Shown here: in pieces, positions 6,436 through 13,422 of the stretch | Position numbering within the stretch: the stretch's first letter is position 1 | How the letters are laid out: each line of letters opens with the position of its first letter | NCBI GenBank assembly: GCA_937927875.1 | Contig: CALEYV010000013.1 | Location: forward strand, 1 to 14,397 | Length of the DNA stretch: 14,397 nucleotides | Source: an uncultured Actinomycetes bacterium | GTDB taxonomy: Bacteria > Actinomycetota > Acidimicrobiia > IMCC26256 > PALSA-555 | Direction of reading: 5' to 3' | Translations under genes and position numbers: made by a program | Notes under the pieces: model-generated | Told to the model about the DNA's origin: nothing | Database searches by the model: none | What the model saw: only the letters and a program-made list of their open reading frames with translations

Positions 6436-7610
6436 GGCTGGTTGGTGGTGAGGATGTTGATGACCGAGACGCCCGACCCGCGCCCGCCGACGTTGTGCTG
6501 GAGCGCGTTGCCGTGCCGCATGTCGACCTGGCGGTCGCCGGCGTCACCCCGGAGCTGCCACCAGCACTCGGTGAGCTGCGCGACGCCGGTGGCGCCGATG
6601 GGGTGGCCCTTGGCGAGCAGGCCGCCCGAGGTGTTCACGGGGATCCGGCCCGTGAGGGCGGTCTCGCCCGAGAGCGAGGCCACGCCGCCCTTGCCCTTGT
6701 CGACGAACCCGAGGTCCTCGATGTCGAGGATCTCGGTGATCGTGAAGCAGTCGTGCACCTCGGCGCAGTCGATGTCGGCGGGGGAGAGCCCGGCCATGGC
6801 GTAGGCGCGCTCGGCGGCCAGCTGCGTCGCCTTCAGCCCGACGAAGCTCGACTTCTCGTGCAGGTACGGGTGGTCGGTGGCGACGCCGAAGCCGGCGACG
6901 TAGACGGGCCGGTCGGTGAACCGGTCGGCGAGGTCGGCCCGGACGAGCAGGGTGGCGGCCGCGCCGTCGGTCTGGGGGCAGCAGTCGAGGAGGTGGAGCG
7001 GCCGGCAGACGGCCGGGGAGGCGAGCACGTCCTCGACCGTGATCTCGTTCTGGAAGTGCGCGTACGGGTCGCGGGCGCCGTTGTAGTGGTTCTTGACTGC
7101 CACCGACGCCAGCATCTCGGGCGTGGTGCCGAACTCGTGCATGTGCCGGGTGGCGAACGGCGCGAAGAGGACGGGGGCGGTCTCGCCGCGGGTGAAGATC
7201 GGGTGTCCGGCCGCCGCGCGCGCGAGCAGCCCCTCCTCCGCCGACTTGTCGCGCATCTTCTCGACGCCGATGACGAGGACGACGTCGTGCACACCGCTGG
7301 CGACGGCCATGGCGCCGACCCGGAACGCGTCCGAGCCCGATGGGCACGCGTTCTCGATCCGGGTGCACGGGATGCCGGCCAGCCCGATCGCGGAGGGGAC
7401 GGTGTTGCCGCCGATGCCCTCCTGCCCCCAGAGCGTCCCTCGCTGGGTGGCGACGAACGCGGCCTCGACCTGCTCGGGGTCGAAGCCGTGGTCGACCGAC
7501 TCGACCGCGGCCGCGAAGGCACCGGCCGCCATCTGCTCGTAGCTCTGGTCGAAGAGCTCCCCGAACTTGATCAGCCCGGCGCCGACGACGGCGACCCGGT
7601 TCCAGCTCAT
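6432..7610 (-). CDS. SCP2-type thiolase (acetyl-CoA acetyltransferase family)
   Basis: This 392-residue thiolase resembles the sterol-carrier-protein-2 thiolase class, which cleaves 3-oxoacyl-CoAs with branched or bulky chains. The nucleophile is C89 in ENACPSGSDAF; VHDCFTITE carries H286, and SGGLLAKGHPIGATG carries H336. The C-terminal glycine-rich loop reads LQHNVGGRGSG, as in SCP2 thiolases, instead of the CxG of classical thiolases. Retention of C89, H286 and H336 argues for thiolysis rather than the retro-aldol reaction of Ltp2-type relatives. The ATG has a GGAGG ribosome binding site (7615-7619) and overlaps the stop of the DUF35-fusion gene by 4 bases (ATGA); its own stop overlaps the crotonase start. 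DUF35 proteins are known physical partners of this thiolase class, so a complex with the preceding product is likely. A much longer open frame upstream is a shadow. Confidence 0.94.
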   Translation of the reverse strand: MSWNRVAVVGAGLIKFGELFDQSYEQMAAGAFAAAVESVDHGFDPEQVEAAFVATQRGTLWGQEGIGGNTVPSAIGLAGIPCTRIENACPSGSDAFRVGAMAVASGVHDVVLVIGVEKMRDKSAEEGLLARAAAGHPIFTRGETAPVLFAPFATRHMHEFGTTPEMLASVAVKNHYNGARDPYAHFQNEITVEDVLASPAVCRPLHLLDCCPQTDGAAATLLVRADLADRFTDRPVYVAGFGVATDHPYLHEKSSFVGLKATQLAAERAYAMAGLSPADIDCAEVHDCFTITEILDIEDLGFVDKGKGGVASLSGETALTGRIPVNTSGGLLAKGHPIGATGVAQLTECWWQLRGDAGDRQVDMRHGNALQHNVGGRGSGVSVINILTTNQP

Positions 7611-9013
7611 CGTGCCTCCGTCCCGACGGTGCGGGCCTTGTATCCGTAGACGGGGACGCCGCGCTCGTGCGCGTAGCGCCGCATCACCAGCTCGACCTCG
7701 CCGCCCAGCTCTAGCGCCGCCGCCGACTCGGTGACTTGCAGCATGACCCGGGCCCCGTCGTCGAGGTCGATGACGGCGAGCGGGAGCGGGGCGACGAACG
7801 GCGCCGGCATGGTCTCGTTGACCACGAACGTGTGTACGCGACCGTGGCGGGCGAGCGGCTCGAGCACGAACTTGGCGCTGCCGCAGCTGATGCAGTGGGG
7901 GTGGATCGACGGTGGGGTGTTGATGGTGCCGCAGTCGACGCAGCGGGCGCCGAGCAGCCCGAGCATCTCGTCGGCGCCGCGGACGAACTGCGCGCTCTGC
8001 GGCGGGACGCCCATCGGGACGGTCTCCCCCGACGACACCAGCTGCCCCCGGGCCCGGAGCGCCTCGGCGTAGGTGACGGTGCGGCCGCCGCCGATCGCGT
8101 CGGCGACGAGCACTGCGCCGCGGACGGGCTCGCGGGCGGTGATCGTGATCCCGGTCGCGCGTCCGCCGCCCCAGCCGACGAGGCCGATCGTGCCGGCGGC
8201 GTCGAGCGCGCCGAGGGCGCCGAGCAGCGCGGCCGCGGCGCCGGTGTCGCCGACCGTCTCGTACACGGCGGCCGACGCGGGGGTGCCGGCGCCGAGCTGG
8301 CGGGCCAGGGTGGCGCCGAGCCGGCCGTCGGGGTCGGGGAGCGACCAGCGGTCGACGTCGAGCGCGCCGAGCTGCTCGCCGAGCTCGCGCATGGTGGGGA
8401 GAAAGACCTCCTCGCGGAAGAGGCGGCCGTCGTAGAGGTCGCGGGTGACGGCCTCGCCGTCGCCGCGGTAACGGTCGAGGTAGGGGTGGGTGCGCGTGAC
8501 GCGCGGGCCGAGCGACGCACCGCCACCGTGCGACACGAGGACGAGGGCGGCCGCGCCGGCGCCGGCTCGCGCCTCGAACGGTGTCCCCAGTCCCGGGACG
8601 ATGGCGTCGGAGACCACGACGAGCGCGACCTGGGCGGTGCCGGCGCCGACGGCGTCGGCAGCCGCCAGCAGCGCCTCGACCCCGGCGTGGGGCGACCCCG
8701 ACGCGAGCGCCCCGCCGGAGCGGTGCGACAGCCCGACCGCGCGGGCCAGCACCGCGTGGCTCGGTCCCTCCGCGAACGGGGGCCGGGTGGTGCCCCACCA
8801 CAGGCCGTCGACGATGTCGGTCTGGAGGCCGGACGCGGCCAGCGCCCGGCCGGCCGCCTCGGCGGCGAGCGTGAGCGTGTCCTCGTCGGGGGCGCAGACG
8901 GCCGCCTGGCCCCGGCCGCCGGCCCGGCCCCAGGCGGCGCCGACCTCGGTCGCGGGCAGGCGCCAGCTCGGCGTCGCGGCGCCGACCGCCAGCAGCTGCA
9001 CGCCCCCAGTCAC
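7607..9013 (-). CDS. Fusion of a cysteine-less thiolase-fold (HMG-CoA synthase/KAS III-like) domain with a DUF35 zinc-ribbon OB-fold domain
   Basis: This 468-residue protein has two parts. Residues 1 to about 335 look like a thiolase-superfamily condensing enzyme of the HMG-CoA synthase/KAS III type (start LLAVGAATPSWRLP; a nucleophile-elbow-like stretch SGSPHAGVEALLAAAD at 105-120; GWGGGRATG at 280-288). The catalytic cysteine is absent: the only cysteines are C40 and the four of the zinc ribbon, so the domain is probably non-catalytic or uses other chemistry. Residues about 340-468 are DUF35: a rubredoxin-like ribbon C358-x2-C361 and C374-x2-C377, then an OB fold (HTFVVNETMPAPF, PLAVIDLDDGARVM, YGYKA). 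DUF35 domains bind acyl-CoA and bridge thiolases to HMG-CoA synthase in archaea, or support Ltp2 aldolases. The start is GTG with no clear ribosome binding site but a -10 element placed for leaderless transcription. It overlaps the thiolase gene by 4 bases. Confidence 0.82.
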   Translation of the reverse strand: MTGGVQLLAVGAATPSWRLPATEVGAAWGRAGGRGQAAVCAPDEDTLTLAAEAAGRALAASGLQTDIVDGLWWGTTRPPFAEGPSHAVLARAVGLSHRSGGALASGSPHAGVEALLAAADAVGAGTAQVALVVVSDAIVPGLGTPFEARAGAGAAALVLVSHGGGASLGPRVTRTHPYLDRYRGDGEAVTRDLYDGRLFREEVFLPTMRELGEQLGALDVDRWSLPDPDGRLGATLARQLGAGTPASAAVYETVGDTGAAAALLGALGALDAAGTIGLVGWGGGRATGITITAREPVRGAVLVADAIGGGRTVTYAEALRARGQLVSSGETVPMGVPPQSAQFVRGADEMLGLLGARCVDCGTINTPPSIHPHCISCGSAKFVLEPLARHGRVHTFVVNETMPAPFVAPLPLAVIDLDDGARVMLQVTESAAALELGGEVELVMRRYAHERGVPVYGYKARTVGTEAR

Positions 9014-9025
9014 GGTCCAATGCTA
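9014..9025 (-). promoter_or_regulatory. Candidate -10 element for a leaderless transcript of the DUF35-fusion gene
   Basis: On the - strand TAGCAT (9025-9020) is followed by six bases and then the GTG start codon at 9013, the geometry expected when transcription begins at the first base of the start codon. The absence of a Shine-Dalgarno sequence agrees. No good -35 box is seen; leaderless promoters in Actinomycetota often have only a -10. Confidence 0.5.
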
Positions 9026-9063
9026 CGCGGGGGTCCCGGTCGCCAGTCCGGCCGGGGTGATCT

Positions 9064-9088
9064 CGGGCCGCCGGGGGGTGGCGGCCCG
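9064..9088 (-). terminator. Strong GC-rich hairpin after the ABC transporter operon
   Basis: CGGGCCGCC (9064-9072) and GGCGGCCCG (9080-9088) form a perfect 9-bp stem with a 7-base loop. It starts 24 bases past the permease stop and ends about 50 bases before the next start on the same strand. There is no T-run, as is common for terminators in GC-rich actinobacteria. It most likely separates the exporter operon from the thiolase block. Confidence 0.5.
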
Positions 9089-9112
9089 GCCGCTGTCCGG
9101 TTCGCCCGGTTC

Positions 9113-9940
9113 CTACCCGCCCATGCCCAGCAGCCGCTCGCGCTGGACCGCCATCGAGCCCCGCCACAGGGCCGCGAAGGCGCCGAGCCAGGCCAGCCCG
9201 CCGATCGCGAACGCGACGACCTCGGCTCGGAACAGGGTGCCGCTGGCCACCGCGTACGCGATCAGGATCAACGGCAGGGTGACGAGGGCGGACGCCTGCT
9301 GGGCCGCGGCCGCGCTCGAGACCTTGGCCGAGATGGCGAGGATCACCGCCAGGGCGAGGGCGATGAACGGGGGCAGGACCCAGACCACGAGGATCCACCA
9401 GTTGCGGGTCGGGAAGAACCAGCCGCCGACCTTCGGCCCCACGGTGAGGTTCACGACGAGCGAGTAGCAGCCGAAGCCGACCGCGGCGGCCAGGTAGCCG
9501 GGGATCAGGCTGGCGATCAGCTTGCCGAGGTAGATCTGGCGCTCGCTGGCGGGGGAGTGGGCGAGGAACTCGCCGCTGCCCCGCTCGCGCTCGCCGATCA
9601 CCGTGTTCGCGCCGACGGCCGAGGAGACGGTGAGCGGGACGATGATCGCCAGCGGCGCGAACAGGTAGACCGCGAGCGCGTAGGACGCCTGCGCCGGTCC
9701 CGAGGCGCCCTTCACCTTCGTGCGGAGCTGCTTGGGCAGCGATCCGACCAGGTCGCTCAGCTGCTTCACGAGCCGCACGTCCGAGACGTGGGTGATGAGG
9801 ACCAACAAGATGGCCGGCAGCACCACGAAGAACAGCCCGGCGATGATCGCCAGCGGCAGCCAGAAGTCGCGCGACTGGCGCAGCTGCCGCAGGTCGGTGC
9901 GCGCGATCACCAGCGCCTTCGACGGGGTCCGAGCGCTCAT
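9113..9940 (-). CDS. ABC-2 type transporter membrane subunit
   Basis: This 275-residue integral membrane protein has about six hydrophobic segments (near 27-49, 88-112, 139-163, 181-205, 217-235 and 240-258). Between the second and third lies the cytoplasmic stretch GERERGSGEFLAHSP (116-130), typical of ABC-2/NatB-like exporter permeases. A hydrophilic, presumably extracytoplasmic loop rich in K/R spans about 52-82. Its ATG overlaps the stop of the ATPase gene by 4 bases (ATGA), so the two make one exporter. The substrate cannot be inferred; nothing links it to the neighbouring beta-oxidation genes beyond strand and position. A longer frame upstream is a shadow of the ATPase gene. Confidence 0.9.
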   Translation of the reverse strand: MSARTPSKALVIARTDLRQLRQSRDFWLPLAIIAGLFFVVLPAILLVLITHVSDVRLVKQLSDLVGSLPKQLRTKVKGASGPAQASYALAVYLFAPLAIIVPLTVSSAVGANTVIGERERGSGEFLAHSPASERQIYLGKLIASLIPGYLAAAVGFGCYSLVVNLTVGPKVGGWFFPTRNWWILVVWVLPPFIALALAVILAISAKVSSAAAAQQASALVTLPLILIAYAVASGTLFRAEVVAFAIGGLAWLGAFAALWRGSMAVQRERLLGMGG

Positions 9941-10872
9941 GCGTGCGCGCCCTGACGGATCGCGAAGTAGAGCTGCTCGAGGGTGGGCGTCTGCGGCTCG
10001 ACTCGCCGCAGCCGCGCGCCGGCGCCGACCAGCGCGTCGACGAGGTCGGGCACCCGGCTCGGGTCGGTGAGCTCGACGGTGGCGGCCCCGTTGCGCGCGT
10101 ACGAGCACACGAACGGGAGGCGCTGGGCCTGGTCGAGCAGGGTCGGGTCGTCGGCGTCGAGGACCACCCGGGCCGCCGGCCAGTACCGCTGGGTGAGCTG
10201 CTCGGGAGATCCCGCGACGAGCGTGCGACCCTGGTCGAGGACGACCACCTCGTCGGCGAGGCCCTCGGCCTCGAGCAGGAGGTGCGTGCACATGAGCACC
10301 GCCTTGCCCTGCTCGGCCAGCTCGTCGATGAGGCCGAGGACGGTGCGGGCCGACTCGGGGTCGAGCCCGGCCGTCGGCTCGTCGAGCAGGAGCAGATCCG
10401 GCTCGTGGAGCACGGCCCGGGCGAGCGCCAGGCGGGCCCGCATCCCGGTGGAGTAGCCGCCGACCCGCATCTCGAGGGCAGCCGTGATCCCGAATCGCGC
10501 CGCGGCGTCGGCGATGCGCTCGTCGATGCGGGACGCCGGGACCTCGAACAGCTCGGCGCCGTACCGGAGGTTGTCGTAGCCGGTCAGGCGGTCATAGAGC
10601 GCTGGTCGGGCGGGGACGACGCCGCAACGCCGACGCACCGCGGTGCCGTCGGGCCCGGTGGGGTCAAGTCCGAGGACGCGGACGCGCCCGCCGTGCGAGG
10701 CGAGCGCGCCGGTCACGAGGCGGACCACCGTCGTCTTGCCCGCGCCGTTCGGCCCCAGCAGCACCGTGACCGAGCCTGCGGGGACGCGCAGGCTGAGCGC
10801 CTCGACCGCGACGACGGGCCCGAAGGTTCGCCGGACATCGTCGAGCTCGACCATCAACGGGCCGCGAGTCAC
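9937..10872 (-). CDS. ABC transporter ATP-binding protein (ABC-2 exporter type)
   Basis: This 311-residue ATPase drives the exporter whose membrane part follows. It has Walker A GPNGAGKTT (40-48), signature YSTGM (140-144), Walker B LLLLDEPTAGLD (160-171, with E165), and switch histidine H197 in CTHLLLEAE. The Q-loop glutamine, expected in the GVVPxRPALYD segment, is replaced by alanine (A88). About 90 residues follow the catalytic core, as in NatA/CcmA-like drug-resistance ATPases. The start is uncertain: GTG at 10872 gives 311 residues, while ATG at 10854 gives 305 and begins right at the conserved MVELDDVRRTFG; neither has a good ribosome binding site. Confidence 0.92.
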   Translation of the reverse strand: MTRGPLMVELDDVRRTFGPVVAVEALSLRVPAGSVTVLLGPNGAGKTTVVRLVTGALASHGGRVRVLGLDPTGPDGTAVRRRCGVVPARPALYDRLTGYDNLRYGAELFEVPASRIDERIADAAARFGITAALEMRVGGYSTGMRARLALARAVLHEPDLLLLDEPTAGLDPESARTVLGLIDELAEQGKAVLMCTHLLLEAEGLADEVVVLDQGRTLVAGSPEQLTQRYWPAARVVLDADDPTLLDQAQRLPFVCSYARNGAATVELTDPSRVPDLVDALVGAGARLRRVEPQTPTLEQLYFAIRQGAHA

Positions 10873-10950
10873 CGCTCATTGATCGGCAAGGGCGGCCGGG
10901 CGATGAAGCGGTAGCCTCGACGATTCCGGCGCCCCTGCGGGCGGCGCCTC

Positions 10951-11025
10951 GGCGGCGTAGCCGAGTGGCCCAGGCAAGGGTCTGCAAAACCCTGGACGTG
11001 GGTTCAATTCCCACCGCCGCCTCCA
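10951..11025 (+). tRNA. tRNA-Cys (anticodon GCA)
   Basis: All arms fold by eye. The acceptor stem is GGCGGCG (10951-10957) with CGCCGCC (11015-11021), 7 perfect pairs. The anticodon stem AGGGT/ACCCT encloses the loop CTGCAAA, placing GCA at 10984-10986. The T-arm is GTGGG/CCCAC around TTCAATT (11003-11009). The discriminator base at 11022 is T, the identity base of bacterial tRNA-Cys, and the CCA end (11023-11025) is encoded. A candidate -10 (TAGCCT, 10912-10917) lies upstream but is unconvincing. Confidence 0.96.
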
Positions 11026-11283
11026 AGACCGATTCCTGCTTAGGGCCCGTTTTCGGTTCCCTGCGGAGGGTTGCCGGGTCGGCGGCTGGGTCCTCGCCCA
11101 TCATCGGCAGGTCACGAGCGCACATCGGGCTGAGCGCGGCCGTGCCGCCCCGGATCTGTTTCGTGACGATTGCCGCCGGATCGTGGCGGAGACGGCCTAA
11201 CTGCTTGGGGACGACCCGTCGTCCTCCGCGCCTCCCCGAGCCGACGCAGAGCGGGCGATGCGCCGCCGGCGGAGGAGGTAGCG
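11026..11283. other. Non-coding gap between tRNA-Cys and the glycosyltransferase gene
   Basis: These 258 bases contain no gene that I can support, no clear promoter, and no clean terminator hairpin after the tRNA. Both strands have open frames here, but on the + strand the glycosyltransferase frame has its only strong ribosome binding site at 11271-11279 (GGAGGAGGT), which marks the end of the gap. Confidence 0.5.
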
Positions 11284-13422
11284 GTGGAGCGCGGTCAGGA
11301 TCGCTCGTGGGTCCCCACCTTTCGACCCGAGATACCTTGGGGCGTGGGACGCATCGGCCAACGGGTCCACGCCGCCGTCACGCGTTCCTTGCAAGCACTG
11401 GTCGTCGCCGCACGAGCGAGCCGACGAGTTCGGCCCCGGCGGTGCGTCGGAGCCGTCCAAGCATCGCGGCGGCTGCTCCCGGAAGCGACCGACATTCACG
11501 GCTGGGCCTGGTTCGAGCGCGAAGAGGTCGCCTCCTGTTTTGTGACGCTGAACGGCTGCGTGGTCGCGGAAGCCGAGCTCCGGCCCCCGACGCTGGACGT
11601 GGCGGAGGCCCGGCCCGAGACGGTCGACGCCCCGCGCTGCGGCTGGCACGCCACCATCGACCTTGCTCAGTACGCCGGAGAGCCGGTAGTCGTGGGGGCG
11701 ATCGCGACATCGCACCGCGGCGTTGCTCAGTACCTGTCGTCGGTCCGCGCCACGGTCGGCTCTCGACCCCCCTCGCCTCGGGCAGGAACCCGATCCTCAG
11801 TTCCGATCATCGAGCCTGGCGCGATCGAGGTACCCGCCCAAGGCGCGACCGTGCCACCTGGTCGCCTGCAAGTCATCGGCTGGGCCCTCCCGGCGAAGGG
11901 CGTCCCCGCCCGGCTTGAGGTTCGGGTCAACGGTCGGGACGCGGGGCGGGCACGGGTCCTGGGCGTGGCACGTCCCGACGTTGCCGCGCATTACGCCGGT
12001 CCGACTGCCCCGGTCGCTGGCTTCGAGCATCTGGTCACCGTTGACGGGCGCCCGGGAGACCTAGCCCGAATCGACGTGGACCTCGTGGACGCGGAGGGCG
12101 ACAGCGTCGCGTTGCAGGGCGTCGAGGTGCGTCTGGCCGCGCCGCGACCGTTGGTCGCGATGCCAGGACACTCTGACGTTCTGGCCGCGCTCGATCCGGT
12201 CGACGTCGGGGTCAGGCGCGTCACCGCGGCGGCGCACCTGCGGCTCGCCGTCTTCACCCACAGCCTTGAGCTCGGCGGCGGCGAGCTCTACTTGCAGGAG
12301 CTGTTGCGCGATTTGCTGAAGAACGCCGATATGTCCTGCCTGGTCGTGAGCGGCCGTGATGGGCCCTTGCGGGACGAGTTGGAGCAACTCGGGGCGGTCG
12401 TCCACATCACCGACTACCCGTTGCCGGATACGCCGACGTATGAGGGGCGGGTCGTCGAGGTCGCCGGTCTGCTGAGCGCCTACCGGGCCCAGCTCGTCGT
12501 CGTCAACACGTTGATCAGCGCGCCCGGGGCCGACGCGGCTGGTCGGCTCGGGTGGCCGTGTGTCTGGGCAATCCACGAGAGCTACACCCTCGAGGACTAC
12601 TGGGTCGCGGCGTGGGGGTCCGATCGGGCCCCGTCGCTGGCCAGAGCCACAGCACGCACGCTCGGGGACGCGACCGCCGTGCTGTTCGAGGCCGAGGCCA
12701 CGCGGGCGGTATACGCGCGTGCTATCGGCGAGGGTCGGCTGGTCACGCTGCACTATGGAATCGATCTCGACGCGATCCAGGCCTTCGCCGACGCGGTCGA
12801 CACGTCGGCGGCTCGGCGCCTGACCGGCCTCCCGGACGACGCGATCGTGCTCACGTGTGTCGGCAACTTCGAGCCTCGGAAGGGCCAGGCGGCGCTGGTG
12901 GCGGCCTTCGCTCTCGTGGCGGACGAGTTCCCGAGGGCGAGACTCGCGCTCGTCGGTGGGACCGACAGCGCCTTTGCCCGCGCGATCGCGGACCTCGTCG
13001 GCCGGCTCGGGCTCGAGGACCGTGTCCTGCTGCAACCGATCGAAGCGAACCCATACCGTTGGTATCGCGCGGCAGACGGCTTCGTCATGGCCTCGGACCT
13101 CGAGTCGCTGCCGAGGGTGCTGCTCGAAGCGATGGCCTTCGGCCTCCCCGTCGTGGCCACGGACGTGTGGGGGATCCCGGAGCTCGTCCGGCCCGGCGAG
13201 AACGGGATCCTCGTTCAGCCCCGGGACGTCGCCGCGCTGGCGGACGCGCTCCGCACGTTCCTGCGGCTGCCGGCGGACGAGCGGGCGCGGCTCGGGGACG
13301 CGGGATCGCGGCTCGTCCGAGAGCGCCACGACCTCGATCGCTACCGACGCGCGTTCGAAGGGCTCCTGCGCGGTCTGGTCGCCGACCCCGAAACGCCGCT
13401 GTCAGAGTTGCTCCGGCTGTGA
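11284..13422 (+). CDS. GT4-type glycosyltransferase with two N-terminal beta-sandwich-like modules
   Basis: This 712-residue protein (from GTG 11284) transfers a sugar, probably from a nucleotide-sugar donor, onto a surface polysaccharide or other glycoconjugate. The GT4 (GT-B) part begins near 319: LRLAVFTHSLELGGGELYL with the glycine loop at 331-333, then the donor-domain VGNFEPRKGQ (526-534 region), and the E-x7-E motif with E607 and E615 in ESLPRVLLEAMAFGLPVV. N-terminal to it are two related modules: about 70-146 (IHGWAW ... VTLNG ... GWHATIDL) and about 195-285 (VIGWAL ... VRVNG ... RPDVA ... GFEHLVTV), which resemble carbohydrate- or protein-binding beta-sandwich modules found in some large glycosyltransferases. 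The start is fixed by GGAGGAGGT (11271-11279) four bases before GTG; an open frame back to TTG 11170 lacks such a site. No signal peptide or membrane segment is evident. It overlaps the next gene by 4 bases. Confidence 0.9.
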   Translation: MERGQDRSWVPTFRPEIPWGVGRIGQRVHAAVTRSLQALVVAARASRRVRPRRCVGAVQASRRLLPEATDIHGWAWFEREEVASCFVTLNGCVVAEAELRPPTLDVAEARPETVDAPRCGWHATIDLAQYAGEPVVVGAIATSHRGVAQYLSSVRATVGSRPPSPRAGTRSSVPIIEPGAIEVPAQGATVPPGRLQVIGWALPAKGVPARLEVRVNGRDAGRARVLGVARPDVAAHYAGPTAPVAGFEHLVTVDGRPGDLARIDVDLVDAEGDSVALQGVEVRLAAPRPLVAMPGHSDVLAALDPVDVGVRRVTAAAHLRLAVFTHSLELGGGELYLQELLRDLLKNADMSCLVVSGRDGPLRDELEQLGAVVHITDYPLPDTPTYEGRVVEVAGLLSAYRAQLVVVNTLISAPGADAAGRLGWPCVWAIHESYTLEDYWVAAWGSDRAPSLARATARTLGDATAVLFEAEATRAVYARAIGEGRLVTLHYGIDLDAIQAFADAVDTSAARRLTGLPDDAIVLTCVGNFEPRKGQAALVAAFALVADEFPRARLALVGGTDSAFARAIADLVGRLGLEDRVLLQPIEANPYRWYRAADGFVMASDLESLPRVLLEAMAFGLPVVATDVWGIPELVRPGENGILVQPRDVAALADALRTFLRLPADERARLGDAGSRLVRERHDLDRYRRAFEGLLRGLVADPETPLSELLRL

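Noticed and set aside
6432..7610. Reading the thiolase as an Ltp2-type steroid side-chain aldolase because of the DUF35 partner
   Set aside because: The thiolase residues C89, H286 and H336 are all retained, whereas the aldolases have lost the thiolase catalytic set.
6432..9398. One 988-codon frame that could suggest a giant thiolase fusion
   Set aside because: Only the last 392 codons are thiolase-like; the upstream part is a shadow of the DUF35-fusion gene, and an ATG with a GGAGG site at 7610 defines the real start.
10928..10948. GGCGCC...GGCGCC inverted repeat just before the tRNA
   Set aside because: GGCGCC is self-complementary and frequent at this GC content; there is no T-run or clear role, so it was not listed as a terminator.
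10664..11125. Minus-strand open frame of 153 codons containing VGIEPTSRVLQTLA
   Set aside because: This is the familiar false protein produced by translating the antisense of a tRNA gene (here tRNA-Cys); the rest overlaps the ABC ATPase gene in another frame.
11170..11283. N-terminal extension of the GT4 gene from TTG 11170
   Set aside because: The extension has no ribosome binding site and an Arg/Pro-rich sequence, while GGAGGAGGT sits ideally before GTG 11284.
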